DNA from: Clostridia bacterium
GTDB taxonomy: Bacteria > Bacillota_A > Clostridia > Christensenellales > Aristaeellaceae
NCBI GenBank assembly: GCA_017525805.1
Contig: JAFXSH010000158.1
Location: forward strand, 1-55,065
Direction of reading: 5' to 3'
DNA: 55,065 nucleotides
Part shown: positions 15,802-24,343 of the stretch, piece after piece
Layout: every line of letters starts with the position of its first letter
How positions within the stretch are numbered: position 1 is the first letter of the stretch
The notes under the pieces: model-generated
Seen by the model: only the letters and a program-made list of their open reading frames with translations
What the model was told of the DNA's origin: nothing
The model's database searches: none
Made by a program: the position numbers and the translations under genes

Positions 15802-16521
15802 TCAGTAATCAGCCCCGTAGGGGAACACGGCCACGATCTTGCTTTCGATATAGATGATGGTGTAAAGGGAGCTGCCGTATTGCAGGTAGCAGTTCATGAA
15901 ATTGGAAATATTGGTGGCGCGGTAGCAGTTGCTCTTGGTGCCATAGTAGAAGATGCAGTTGGGGTCCACCTCGTAGTCGTAGGAATCCTTGCCGCCGTTG
16001 GTGAAGGTGGACAGGTTGCCGCTGTTGTAATCCTCGCCGCTGTATTTGATGGTGACCAGGTCGGCGTCGATGCGCCAGGTGGTGCCCTTCAAATAAATAT
16101 TATTAATGTAACCGGCGGAAACGCGGGTGCGCTTTTCGCTGGGGCGGCGCTGAAGGTAAATGGTGTAGGTGGTGGATGCGCCGCCGTTGACCACCTGGAT
16201 GGTCACGGCCTGAGGCTTGTCCGTCATGGAGATGACCTGGCTGGCCTGGCCGCTGCGCACCACTTGGCCGTTCACGTAAATGGTGGCGTAGGGGTCCATG
16301 GCGGTGGGGGTAAAGGTGGGGCGGGATACCCAGTCCGCCACGGTGAGCAGATAGGTGTATTGGTAGGGGCTGAAGCTTTCGGGCAGCATGATGCCGGTAT
16401 TGGGGCAGTTATGGGTGAGGCTGCGAAGCAGGGTGGAGCCTGCGCCGCCGTCGTCCGCCAGAACCGGCGCGCAGGCGCACAGCAACGCCAAGGCTAAAAG
16501 CAGGGAAAGGAAGCGTTTCAT
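15802..16521 (-). CDS. Secreted protein with cadherin-like beta-sandwich domain, unknown function
   Basis: A 239-residue exported protein. Signal peptide MKRFLSLLLALALLCACAP ending at VLA before DDG; the Cys15/Cys17 pair might also be a lipobox, but the motif is not typical. Residues about 30-120 fit the cadherin-like beta-sandwich (PF12733-type) found in surface proteins: SFSPYQYTYLLTV, then YATIYVNGQVVRSG, then VVNGGASTTYTIYLQR. The C-terminal half (INNIYLKG onward) is Tyr/Asn-rich with two Cys and is not recognised. Start at 16521 is set by AAGGAGG on the minus strand; the frame is open a little further upstream. It is alone between two terminators. Confidence 0.75.
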   Translation of the reverse strand: MKRFLSLLLALALLCACAPVLADDGGAGSTLLRSLTHNCPNTGIMLPESFSPYQYTYLLTVADWVSRPTFTPTAMDPYATIYVNGQVVRSGQASQVISMTDKPQAVTIQVVNGGASTTYTIYLQRRPSEKRTRVSAGYINNIYLKGTTWRIDADLVTIKYSGEDYNSGNLSTFTNGGKDSYDYEVDPNCIFYYGTKSNCYRATNISNFMNCYLQYGSSLYTIIYIESKIVAVFPYGADY

Positions 16522-16664
16522 GGAAGTAAATCCTCCTTGATCATTGTTTTCAAACATAGAACGATGGGACGGCAGGATTTCTTGCAGATATTTTCCGGGG
16601 ATGGAAAAATTATATCACGGATGCAAGGCGGCGCGCAAGGTTTTTTTCTGCATGGAAAAAGGAA

Positions 16665-16691
16665 AAAGGACGCTGCAAACGCGCGTCCTTT
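16665..16691 (-). terminator. Terminator of the oxidoreductase gene
   Basis: Perfect 9-base stem AAAGGACGC (16665-16673) / GCGTCCTTT (16683-16691). On the minus strand it lies 13 bases past the stop codon and is followed by TTCCTTTTTCC. The rest of 16522-16664 contains no gene. Confidence 0.75.
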
Positions 16692-16703
16692 GCATGGGAA
16701 ACG

Positions 16704-17873
16704 TCAAATTTCGGGAATAGCGATTTCGATTTCCCGGCCTGCTTCGGCGGATTTCATGATGCCGTCAATGATGGCCTGGTTGTACAGGATCTGGGAGGAA
16801 GGAACGGGGGCTGCGCCGCCCTCCTTCACCGCGTCGAGGAAAGAGCGCACCTTCATTTCAAACAGGGGCTTGGCAGCTTTCAAAATGGGGATTTTGGTTT
16901 CGGTCTGGAGGCCCGCCGTGTCGGTGTACAGGGTCATTTCCCCGCCCACGGTGCCGTTCCAGCATTCGGTGGAGGGGATGCGCAGCGCGCCTTTTTTGCC
17001 CAGGATCACGGTATCGCCGGGGGTGTCCAGGTGCATGGCCCATGAAATGCGGAAATCTAAGATCACGCCGCCCTCCAAGCGGATAAAGGCCGCGGCGAAA
17101 TCGTCCACGTTGAAGCGGGCGGCGTTTTCTTCCGCCGTATGGTCCTGGTCGTTGGAAATATAGAGCGGATTGGTGCCGAAGAAATTGGAGGTGTAGCCCG
17201 TGACCGTCAGGGGCTTGGGGTAACCGATGGCGTTGAGCACCATATCCAGGCTGTAGCAGCCGATGTCGCCCAGCGCGCCGATGCCGGCTGTCTTCTTTTC
17301 GATGAAGGTGCTGCACGGGATGCCGCGCCGCCGTCCGCCGCCGGTCTGGATATAATAGATTTCGCCCAGCACGCCGGATTCCACGATCTTTTTGATCTGC
17401 TGCATGTTGGGGTCCATGCGGGGCTGGAAGCCGATGGACAGGATCTTGCCGCTTGCCTTTTCGGCTTTCATGACCGCCACGGCCTCGTCCAATGTCACGG
17501 TGAAGGGCTTTTCCAGCAGCACGTTCACCCCCGCGTTCAGGGCGTCGATGGCGCACTGGGCGTGGGTGGCGTTGTAGGTGCATACGGAAACGGCGTCCAG
17601 TTTTTCGCTTTTCAGCATGGAAGCGTGGTCGGGATAAAAATGCACTTTGGAAGCGTCGATGCCGTTCCGCGCGCAGAATTTTTCAGCCTTGCCGGGGATC
17701 AGATCAGCCAGGGCCACGATGTCCACGTCCGGAAATTTCAGATACTGGCGGACATGTTCTTCCGCGATCCAGCCCGTGCCGATCAGCCCTACGCGCACTT
17801 TTTTGCTGGCGTCCACTTCTTTTTCCTCAATGGCCTGCATGGTTTGGCTGAGTACAGAATCGTCCTTTGCCAT
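16704..17873 (-). CDS. Gfo/Idh/MocA-family NAD(P)-dependent sugar oxidoreductase
   Basis: A 389-residue dehydrogenase. After a 25-residue leader-like N-terminus comes the Rossmann motif VGLIGTGWIAEEHVRQY, the AVSVCTYNATHAQCAIDAL strand, and the catalytic-region signature VLLEKPFTVTLDEA (the EKP motif with catalytic Lys). The central GALGDIGCYSLDMVLNAIG holds the conserved Asp/His-position helix. Family members oxidise or epimerise sugars, sugar acids or inositols. Start set by AAGGAGG upstream of ATG 17873. It has its own promoter (17935-17963) and is downstream of the AraC regulator in the same direction, so it is a likely target of that regulator. Substrate unknown. Confidence 0.88.
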   Translation of the reverse strand: MAKDDSVLSQTMQAIEEKEVDASKKVRVGLIGTGWIAEEHVRQYLKFPDVDIVALADLIPGKAEKFCARNGIDASKVHFYPDHASMLKSEKLDAVSVCTYNATHAQCAIDALNAGVNVLLEKPFTVTLDEAVAVMKAEKASGKILSIGFQPRMDPNMQQIKKIVESGVLGEIYYIQTGGGRRRGIPCSTFIEKKTAGIGALGDIGCYSLDMVLNAIGYPKPLTVTGYTSNFFGTNPLYISNDQDHTAEENAARFNVDDFAAAFIRLEGGVILDFRISWAMHLDTPGDTVILGKKGALRIPSTECWNGTVGGEMTLYTDTAGLQTETKIPILKAAKPLFEMKVRSFLDAVKEGGAAPVPSSQILYNQAIIDGIMKSAEAGREIEIAIPEI

Positions 17874-17934
17874 AAGGGAGTTCCTCCTTGCGTTTGCGTA
17901 TCGTCGAAAAGTGTTTCGGTTGCTTTCAAGTATC

Positions 17935-17963
17935 ATTATACATGAGGGGTCATGGATTGTCGA
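17935..17963 (-). promoter_or_regulatory. Promoter of the oxidoreductase gene
   Basis: On the minus strand TCGACA (17963-17958) and TATAAT (17940-17935) with a 17-base spacer. The -35 box lies in the last codons of the araC-like gene. Confidence 0.65.
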
Positions 17964-18846
17964 GAGCTAAAATACCGTTTTTTTCGGGCGCGCTGAAAGA
18001 AAGGCGGCTGAGGCTCCCTTGGGATGTTTTCCGATAATTCCGCGGCGTGACGCCATACTTTTTTTTGAAGGAATCCTTGAAATAATTGCTGTCGGAAAAG
18101 CCGCAGCGCAGGGCGATATCCGTGATGGAATCGGCGGTGGAAAGCAATTCCTGGGCCGCGTGGTGCAGCCGCACGAACACGATGTATTCGTGCAGGCCGA
18201 TCCCCGCCGCCTCCCGGAAGCGCCGGGTCAGATAATTGGGGCTGAAGCCCACGGCGCGGGCCACGTCGGCGGTGGTGATGGGGTTCATATAATAGGCGCT
18301 GATATAGCGCGCCGCCTGCAAGATCTGCTGATCGGATGTATGAATATCACCGGGCTGTTCGGAAGGGAAAAGGCACAGCCTGCCGCACAGCAGCAGCAAT
18401 TCCTGCAAGTAGGTCCGCAGCAGCAAGGGGGAACGATCGTCACGATTCTTATCCTCCGCAGCCATTTGGCGCAGGCACCGGCACACCGGACCGCGGTATG
18501 CCTCCGGCACATGGAAAACCGTGGTTTCCGTAAAAATCTGTCCGGACCGGGGCATACTCCGCCGCACATCTTCCGGCACGTCCTCCATCCGGAACAGGAC
18601 CACTGTCCGCTTGCAGGGCCCGAACACATAGCGGGTATAGTGCAGCGCCATGGGCGGCACCAGGATGAAATCTCCGGCGCGCAGGTCCTGAATGTGGTCG
18701 TCGATCAGAAAACGGCAGTCGCCGCTTTCCACATAGAATAATTCGATGCAGCTGTGGCAGTGGTGACCCGTCATGACGAAAGGGGCGTCCCGAAGCTTGG
18801 TTTCGGCGTGGATTTCGCTGCCGGGCAAAGGCGCAGACCTGTTCAT
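17950..18846 (-). CDS. AraC-family transcriptional regulator
   Basis: A 298-residue regulator. N-terminal cupin-like sensor domain (about 20-140: HHCHSCIELFYVESGDCRFL, then RAGDFILVPPMALHYTRYV) that usually binds a sugar or related effector. C-terminal double helix-turn-helix (about 185-285): TTADVARAVGFSPNYLTRRF and SITDIALRCGFSDSNYFKDS, ending with the family signature KKKYGVTPRNYRK. ATG 18846 follows GTGGAGG. It has its own promoter and is divergent from the ABC exporter genes, with the oxidoreductase gene behind it. Likely controls one or both neighbours. Confidence 0.9.
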   Translation of the reverse strand: MNRSAPLPGSEIHAETKLRDAPFVMTGHHCHSCIELFYVESGDCRFLIDDHIQDLRAGDFILVPPMALHYTRYVFGPCKRTVVLFRMEDVPEDVRRSMPRSGQIFTETTVFHVPEAYRGPVCRCLRQMAAEDKNRDDRSPLLLRTYLQELLLLCGRLCLFPSEQPGDIHTSDQQILQAARYISAYYMNPITTADVARAVGFSPNYLTRRFREAAGIGLHEYIVFVRLHHAAQELLSTADSITDIALRCGFSDSNYFKDSFKKKYGVTPRNYRKTSQGSLSRLSFSAPEKNGILALDNP

Positions 18847-18885
18847 GTTTTTCCTCCACTGTTGAAAAATCAGTATTTCAAACAA

Positions 18886-18914
18886 ATTATAGGGGTTTTT
18901 CAGCGGAAAATCAA
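18886..18914 (-). promoter_or_regulatory. Promoter of the araC-like gene
   Basis: Minus strand TTGATT (18914-18909) and TATAAT (18891-18886), 17-base spacer. A + strand TATAAT at 18927-18932 without a good -35 box is the likely divergent start for the ABC exporter, so the two control regions overlap. Confidence 0.65.
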
Positions 18915-18988
18915 GAAAAACTGATTTATAATACAGGATGCGCGCGCATCATGGCGCGGCGCGGATTTTTCAAATCGAGGTACAGCCA

Positions 18989-20734
18989 ATGTTGTCGAAA
19001 CAAATCCATTGGCTTTGGGAGAACATGGACAAGCCCTCCCGACGCCGCCACATTGCCGCTATTTTCATCAGCGTGTTTACCTGCGCGCTGCTGCTGGTGA
19101 ACCCCGCGCTGTCCCAAAAGCTCATCGACGACGTGATCATCGCCCAGAACCCGGCACCGCTGCTGGGCATCCTTGCCGTGATGCTGGTCGTGAAACTGGG
19201 GCGGGAGGGCCTCAGGTATCTCATGGTGATTTTCCTGGAAAAGGACGCGCAGAACGTGGTCTTTCAATTGCGCTGCAGCCTGTTTGAAAAGCTGCAATAC
19301 AACGATATGCGGTTTTTCGACAATCACCGAACCGGCGATTTGATGACCCGCATGAGCGCGGACCTGGACTGGTGCCGCCATTTTCTGGCGTACATCGATT
19401 ACCGGATCATCGACGCGGCCTGCACCTTCCTCTTTTCCACCGTGTACCTGTGCACGGTGAGCTGGAGGCTGACGCTGCTTTTGATCGTGATCACGCCGGT
19501 GCTGCTTTTGATCACCAAGCTGTTTTCCAAAAACGTGCGGCCCCGGTTCGCGGCCATGCGGGAAAGGCTGAGCGAAATGAACACCGCGGCCCAGGAAAAC
19601 ATCGCGGGCAACCGGGTGGTGAAAGCTTTCGCCCGCGAGGAATACGAAAAGGAACGGTTTGAGGAAAAGAACCGAGCCTTCATGGAAAGCCACCTGCGCA
19701 TCAACAAGGTGTGGCTCACCTTCTTCCCTATGATCGAGCTGCTGGTAAACGCCATTCAATTGGTGACCATTTTCGTGGGCGGATTGTTCATCATTCAGGG
19801 GGAAATCACCCCCGGCGAGCTGGCGATCTTCACGGGACTGAGCTGGGCGGTATCCAATCCCATGCGGGAATTGGGCAACCTGATCAACGATCTGCAGCGG
19901 TTTTCCACCTCCGCCGCCAAGGTGATGGAGCTGCATTACGCCAAGCCCCAGATCATGGACGACGCCGAGGCCGTGCCCCACGAACATATGAACGGCGGCA
20001 TCGAGTTCCGCAATGTGTCCTTCAAAATTGACAATAAGCCCATCCTGACGGACGTGAGCTTTTCCGTAAAGCCCGGCCAGACTGTGGCCGTCATGGGCGA
20101 AACGGGCAGCGGCAAAACCACCCTGATCCATCTTTTGGCCCGAGTGTACGACGTGACGGAAGGGGCCGTGCTGGTGGACGGCTGCGATGTGCGCCAATGG
20201 AAGCTGAACGAGCTGCGCCGTGGCATTGGCACCGCCACCCAGGATGTGTTCCTGTTTTCCGATACGGTGGAGGGCAACGTGGCCTTCGGCGATCAGAGCC
20301 TGACCATCGAGGAAGTGAAGGACTTTTCCCGCCGGGCCGCCGCGGCGGAATTTGTGGAGCATCTGCCGGAAGGGTACGATACCATCATCGGCGAGCGCGG
20401 CGTGGGCCTGTCCGGCGGCCAGCGGCAGCGCATCGCCCTGGCCCGCGCCCTGGCGGTGCGGCCCAGCATCCTGGTCATGGACGATACTACCTCCGCCGTG
20501 GACAGCGAAACGGAGCAGTACATTCAGGAACAATTGCGTAATCTGCCCTTCCCCTGCACCAAGTTCATCATCGCCCAGCGCGTTTCTTCCATGCGGGACG
20601 CGGACCTGATCCTGGTGCTCAAGGACGGCAGAATCAGCGAACAGGGAACCCACAGGGAACTGCTGGAGCAGCGGGGATATTATTGGCAGACCTATTGCTT
20701 ACAGTACGGCGTCCCCATGAAGGAGGCGGTGTAA
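18989..20734 (+). CDS. Heterodimeric ABC exporter, subunit with degenerate ATP site
   Basis: A 581-residue half-transporter: six membrane helices (about 15-320) followed by an ATPase domain. Walker A GETGSGKTT (Lys376), signature LSGGQRQ (intact), Walker B ILVMDDTTSAVD where the catalytic Glu is replaced by Asp499, and an H-loop FIIAQRVSS where His is Gln530. These are the classic changes of the non-catalytic partner in heterodimers such as TM287/288, BmrCD and LmrCD. It has no N-terminal C39 peptidase. ATG 18989 follows GAGG at 18977-18980; the frame opens at 18938 without a site. One base separates it from the partner gene. Substrate unknown: drug, lipid or peptide export are all possible. 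Confidence 0.92.
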   Translation: MLSKQIHWLWENMDKPSRRRHIAAIFISVFTCALLLVNPALSQKLIDDVIIAQNPAPLLGILAVMLVVKLGREGLRYLMVIFLEKDAQNVVFQLRCSLFEKLQYNDMRFFDNHRTGDLMTRMSADLDWCRHFLAYIDYRIIDAACTFLFSTVYLCTVSWRLTLLLIVITPVLLLITKLFSKNVRPRFAAMRERLSEMNTAAQENIAGNRVVKAFAREEYEKERFEEKNRAFMESHLRINKVWLTFFPMIELLVNAIQLVTIFVGGLFIIQGEITPGELAIFTGLSWAVSNPMRELGNLINDLQRFSTSAAKVMELHYAKPQIMDDAEAVPHEHMNGGIEFRNVSFKIDNKPILTDVSFSVKPGQTVAVMGETGSGKTTLIHLLARVYDVTEGAVLVDGCDVRQWKLNELRRGIGTATQDVFLFSDTVEGNVAFGDQSLTIEEVKDFSRRAAAAEFVEHLPEGYDTIIGERGVGLSGGQRQRIALARALAVRPSILVMDDTTSAVDSETEQYIQEQLRNLPFPCTKFIIAQRVSSMRDADLILVLKDGRISEQGTHRELLEQRGYYWQTYCLQYGVPMKEAV

Positions 20735-20735
20735 C

Positions 20736-22535
20736 ATGGCGCGGAACAAATTTGACGTAGACGAAAAGCTGGAATCGCCTTTTCGATGGCAGCACTTAAA
20801 GCGGGCGGGCAAATACGTGGCCCGGCAGAAATATGCCATGCTGGCCGCTTTGATCCTCAGCGCCCTTGCCAGCGCCGCCACCCTGTATATCCCCAAAATC
20901 ACCCAGTGGGTGCTGGACGAGGCGGTGCCCAACAAAGATACGGCCATGATCGGCCGCATGGCGCTTTTGTTCGTAGGCCTGATCGCCCTGAGCATCCTGT
21001 TCAGCGCCATCCGCTCCCGCATGATGGCCCACGTGAGCCAGCGCATCATTTACGATATTCGCAGCGACCTGTTTGCCCACCTGCAGAAGCTGCCGTTCAG
21101 CTATTACGACAGCAGGCCGGCGGGAAAAATCCTGGTGCGCGTGATCAACTATGTGAACTCCGTATCCGATATCCTGTCCAACGGCATCATCAACATGATC
21201 ATGGATATCATCAACCTTGTGTTTATCGTGGTATTCATGTTCTCCACCAACGCCACCCTGTCCTGGGTGATCGTGGCGGGCCTGCCCATTTTCGTGGGCA
21301 TCATCATCCTGATCAAGCCCCGCCAGCGCAAAGCCTGGCAGAATCAGAGCAACAAGAACAGCAATTATAACGCTTATTTGGCAGAATCCATCGACGGCGT
21401 GCGGGTGAGCCAGCTCTTTGCCCGGCAAAAGGAAAACATCGGCATCATGCGGGGCCTGGCCGAAGCCTGCCGGAAGGCGTGGCTGAACGCCGTGTATATC
21501 AGCAACACGGTATGGCTTTCCAGCGAGACCATGACCCAGCTGGTGCTCACCTTCCTTTATATTGCGGGTGTGTATTGGATGGGCGGCGGGGAAATGGTGT
21601 CCTTCGGCGTGATCTTGGCCATGGGGCAGTACGTCAGCCGTTTCTGGCAGCCCATCACCAATTTGGCGAACGTCTATAATTCCTTCGTCAACAATATCGC
21701 TTATTTGGAGCGCATCTTTGAAACCATGGACGAGCCCGTGGTGGTGGACGACGCCCCGGACGCTGAGGAACTGCCCGAAATCAGCGGCGAAGCGGACTTT
21801 GAGGACGTGACCTTTGCCTATGAGGAAGGGATCAACGTGCTGGAGCACATGAACCTGCACGTGAAAGCGGGGGAAAGCATCGCCCTGGTGGGTCCCACCG
21901 GCGCGGGCAAAAGCACGGTGATCAACCTGCTGTGCCGCTTCTATAATCTGAACGGGGGCCGTATCCTGCTTCACGACAAGGCGGGCAAGGCCCACGATAT
22001 CAGCAAAGTGACCCTTCGTTCCCTGCGCACGCAATTGGGCATCATGCTCCAGGACAGCTTCATTTTCTCCGGCACCCTCATGGATAACATCCGCTACGGG
22101 CGGCTGGATGCTACGGATGCAGAAATCAAGGAAGCAGCCCGGCGGGTGCGTGCGGACGCCTTCATCAGCAAGCTTCCAAACGGCTATCGGACGGAAATCA
22201 AGGAACGGGGCAGCAATTTGAGCCAGGGTGAAAAGCAGCTGATAGCCTTTGCCCGCACCCTGCTTTCCGATCCGGCTATCCTGATTCTGGACGAAGCTAC
22301 CTCCTCCATCGACACCCAAACGGAAAAGCTGCTCCAGGAAGGCATTCAGGAAATGCTAAAGGGCCGCACCAGCATCATCGTGGCCCATCGCCTGAGCACT
22401 ATCAAAAACTGTGACCGTATCCTGTATATCAGCAATAAGGGCATTGCCGAAATGGGCAGCCATGAGGAACTGATGCGGAAAAAGGGACTGTATTATCAGC
22501 TTTACACCGCGCAGGTAAAGGAAGAAGCGGCATAA
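20736..22535 (+). CDS. Heterodimeric ABC exporter, catalytic subunit
   Basis: A 599-residue half-transporter, partner of the preceding gene. Six helices (about 25-330), then Walker A GPTGAGKST, signature changed to LSQGEKQ, Walker B ILILDEATSSID with catalytic Glu, and H-loop IIVAHRLST with His. The good Walker B/His of this subunit pairs with the intact LSGGQ of the first, forming the active site; the other site is degenerate on both sides. The genes are separated by one base. A bidirectional terminator (22550-22578) follows, shared with the convergent 46-aa peptide gene. Confidence 0.93.
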   Translation: MARNKFDVDEKLESPFRWQHLKRAGKYVARQKYAMLAALILSALASAATLYIPKITQWVLDEAVPNKDTAMIGRMALLFVGLIALSILFSAIRSRMMAHVSQRIIYDIRSDLFAHLQKLPFSYYDSRPAGKILVRVINYVNSVSDILSNGIINMIMDIINLVFIVVFMFSTNATLSWVIVAGLPIFVGIIILIKPRQRKAWQNQSNKNSNYNAYLAESIDGVRVSQLFARQKENIGIMRGLAEACRKAWLNAVYISNTVWLSSETMTQLVLTFLYIAGVYWMGGGEMVSFGVILAMGQYVSRFWQPITNLANVYNSFVNNIAYLERIFETMDEPVVVDDAPDAEELPEISGEADFEDVTFAYEEGINVLEHMNLHVKAGESIALVGPTGAGKSTVINLLCRFYNLNGGRILLHDKAGKAHDISKVTLRSLRTQLGIMLQDSFIFSGTLMDNIRYGRLDATDAEIKEAARRVRADAFISKLPNGYRTEIKERGSNLSQGEKQLIAFARTLLSDPAILILDEATSSIDTQTEKLLQEGIQEMLKGRTSIIVAHRLSTIKNCDRILYISNKGIAEMGSHEELMRKKGLYYQLYTAQVKEEAA

Positions 22536-22549
22536 TAGAAGACGAAAAA

Positions 22550-22578
22550 GAAACGCCGGGGCAAAACCCCAGCGTTTC
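22550..22578. terminator. Shared terminator of ABC exporter and 46-aa peptide genes
   Basis: GAAACGC (22550-22556) and GGGG (22558-22561) pair with CCCC (22567-22570) and GCGTTTC (22572-22578), with one C-A mismatch and loop CAAAA. On the minus strand it is followed by TTTTTC, a strong terminator right after the peptide stop codon. Confidence 0.85.
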
Positions 22579-22719
22579 TCACTTTGGCTTTCTTTTTTCT
22601 CTGTCATAAAACCCAAAACTGGCCCCGCCGGCGGCTTTTTCCGCTTCTTCGTCGGTAAGCTCATTTTTTTCGTCCTTTTTGGTTTCCTCCGGGGTCTCCT
22701 TTTTAGTGGGATCGTCCAT
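22579..22719 (-). CDS. 46-aa peptide with double-glycine-leader-like motif
   Basis: A 46-residue gene easily missed because of its size. Start ATG 22719 has AAAGGAGGAA upstream, a good promoter lies at 22764-22792, and the terminator starts one base beyond the stop, so it is a complete single-gene unit. The N-terminal 30 residues are very charged (MDDPTKKETPEE...), then KNELTDEEAEKAAGG resembles the leader end of double-glycine peptides (pattern E-L-[ST]-[DE]-E-E-x-[DE]-K-[VA]-A-G-G). Behind Gly31-Gly32 is a 14-residue tail ASFGFYDREKRKPK, basic, without Cys, Ser-rich or hydrophobic core. It faces the ABC exporter genes tail to tail. Exported signal peptide, RiPP precursor or an ordinary small charged protein are all possible. 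Confidence 0.7.
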   Translation of the reverse strand: MDDPTKKETPEETKKDEKNELTDEEAEKAAGGASFGFYDREKRKPK

Positions 22720-22763
22720 GCGCTGTTCCTCCTTTTCTTTCTGCCGAGCTTTTTTATACCGTA

Positions 22764-22792
22764 ATTATACCACGGCTTGCGTGCGGTTGCAA
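22764..22792 (-). promoter_or_regulatory. Promoter of the 46-aa peptide gene
   Basis: Minus strand TTGCAA (22792-22787) and TATAAT (22769-22764), 17-base spacer. Start of transcription near 22758, about 40 nt before the start codon. Confidence 0.75.
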
Positions 22793-22893
22793 GCGCCGCA
22801 AGGTCTGATCATCCTTTTATACGCGGGTCTGCGGCGCGGTGGCTGTCAGTTTTGAAAGATTTTTCAAAAAAGCAGAACCGAAATAAGTCCCTC

Positions 22894-22923
22894 TTGATAT
22901 TCCGCGGAGATTCGTCGTATAAT
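22894..22923 (+). promoter_or_regulatory. Promoter of murC-comF
   Basis: TTGATA at 22894-22899 and TATAAT at 22918-22923, 18-base spacer. The start near 22930 makes an ATG at 22937 too close and supports 22955 as the murC start. Confidence 0.75.
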
Positions 22924-22954
22924 AGCGAAGGAAATAATGTCCATGAGGTGGAGT

Positions 22955-24343
22955 ATGATCGATATTTTGGATTATCAGGGCCAGCGGGTTCACATGATTG
23001 GCATCGGCGGCAGCAGCATGAGCGGGCTGGCCGAAATGCTGTTAAAGGAAGGTTACACCGTTACCGGCTCGGACAACGCCAATTCCCACGCGGTGGAGCG
23101 TCTGCGGAACATGGGGATCGACGTGAAGGTGGGCCACGCGGCGGATAACGTGCCGGGAGCCGCGCTGCTGGTTTTTTCCGCCGCCATATCCGAGGAAAAT
23201 CCCGAGCGGCGGGAGGCCAAGCGCTTGGGCATTCCGGAAATGGAGCGTTCCACCTTGCTGGGGCAATTGATGCGCGGCCATAAAAACGCCGTGTGCGTCT
23301 GCGGCACCCACGGGAAAACCACCACGTCCTCCATGATCGCGGAAACGCTGATGGAGTGCGGCATGGACCCCACCGTGCACATCGGCGGGCGGCTGGACGC
23401 CTTGGGGGGCGGCAGCCGCATCGGCAAAAAGGATGTGTTCGTGGCCGAAGCCTGCGAATTCCACGGCAGTTTCCTGGAAATGCACCCTACGGTGGCGGTG
23501 GTGCTGAACATCGAAGAGGATCATTTGGACTGGTACAAGGATATCGACCACATCGAAGCGGCCTTCGGTCAATTCCTGGGCCTGCTGCCCGCCTGGGGCA
23601 CGGCCTTGGGCTGGGGCGAGGACGAACGGGTGCGGCAGCTGTTTGGGAAGCTTCCTTGTGAGACCCGCACCTTCGGCATGAAGAAGGATAACGACTATTA
23701 TCCGGAAAACTTGAGCTATAACGACACCGGCTGCCCCCGGTACGATATCGTGTTCCGGGGAGAAAAGCTGGCGCGGGTGGAACTCAAGGTGGCGGGCAGC
23801 TTCAACGTGCTCAACTCCCTGGCCGCCTTTGCAGCCGCCCACGTGGTGGGCGCTGAGCCTACGGACATCGCCGAAAGCCTGAACCGCTTTGCCGGGGTAC
23901 ACCGGCGGTTTGAATTGACCGGCATCATCGACGGGGTGAAGATGTACCACGATTACGGCCACAATCCCGCTGAAATGCGGGGCGCCCTGTCCGTGGGGAA
24001 GATGCAGCATCCGAATCGCCTGTGGGCCGTGATGCAGCCCCACACCTTCAGCCGGGTCAAATCCCTGTTTAACGATTATCTTACCTGCACCAGGGACGCC
24101 GATTTTACCCTGGTCACCGATATTTACGCCGCCAGGGAAAAAGACCCGGGGGACATCAAGGCGGAAATGATCGTTCAGGGCATGCGGGAGCACGGGATCA
24201 ACGCCGTGCACACCCCCACCTTTGACGATACGGAAAAATACCTCCGCGCTCACTGGCAGCCTGGCGACTTGGTGCTCACCATGGGCTGCGGCAACATCAA
24301 CCTGCTCAACGAGCAGATGCAGCTCCACGGGGATACCAAGTGA
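22955..24343 (+). CDS. murC: UDP-N-acetylmuramate--L-alanine ligase
   Basis: A 462-residue cytoplasmic Mur ligase that adds L-Ala to UDP-MurNAc, using ATP, the first amino-acid step of peptidoglycan synthesis. N-terminal Rossmann motif HMIGIGGSSMSGLAEMLL, ATP loop CGTHGKTTTSSM, then VAEACEFHGSFLEM and NIEEDHLDWYKD (catalytic Glu/His region), and the C-terminal HDYGHNPAEMRGAL. Three in-frame ATGs (22937, 22943, 22955) compete; GAGGTGGAG at 22945-22953 and the promoter position favour 22955. The stop overlaps the GTG start of the next gene. Complete. Confidence 0.93.
   Translation: MIDILDYQGQRVHMIGIGGSSMSGLAEMLLKEGYTVTGSDNANSHAVERLRNMGIDVKVGHAADNVPGAALLVFSAAISEENPERREAKRLGIPEMERSTLLGQLMRGHKNAVCVCGTHGKTTTSSMIAETLMECGMDPTVHIGGRLDALGGGSRIGKKDVFVAEACEFHGSFLEMHPTVAVVLNIEEDHLDWYKDIDHIEAAFGQFLGLLPAWGTALGWGEDERVRQLFGKLPCETRTFGMKKDNDYYPENLSYNDTGCPRYDIVFRGEKLARVELKVAGSFNVLNSLAAFAAAHVVGAEPTDIAESLNRFAGVHRRFELTGIIDGVKMYHDYGHNPAEMRGALSVGKMQHPNRLWAVMQPHTFSRVKSLFNDYLTCTRDADFTLVTDIYAAREKDPGDIKAEMIVQGMREHGINAVHTPTFDDTEKYLRAHWQPGDLVLTMGCGNINLLNEQMQLHGDTK

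Noticed and set aside
15733..16497. Open frame on the plus strand opposite the cadherin-like gene
   Set aside because: It spans the nth terminator and has a repetitive Val/Ala/Gly composition; the minus frame has signal peptide, RBS and domain.
18926..20653. Open frame of 575 codons opposite the first ABC exporter gene
   Set aside because: Antisense shadow; the plus strand has all ABC motifs in frame, the minus frame is His/Gly/Asp-rich nonsense.
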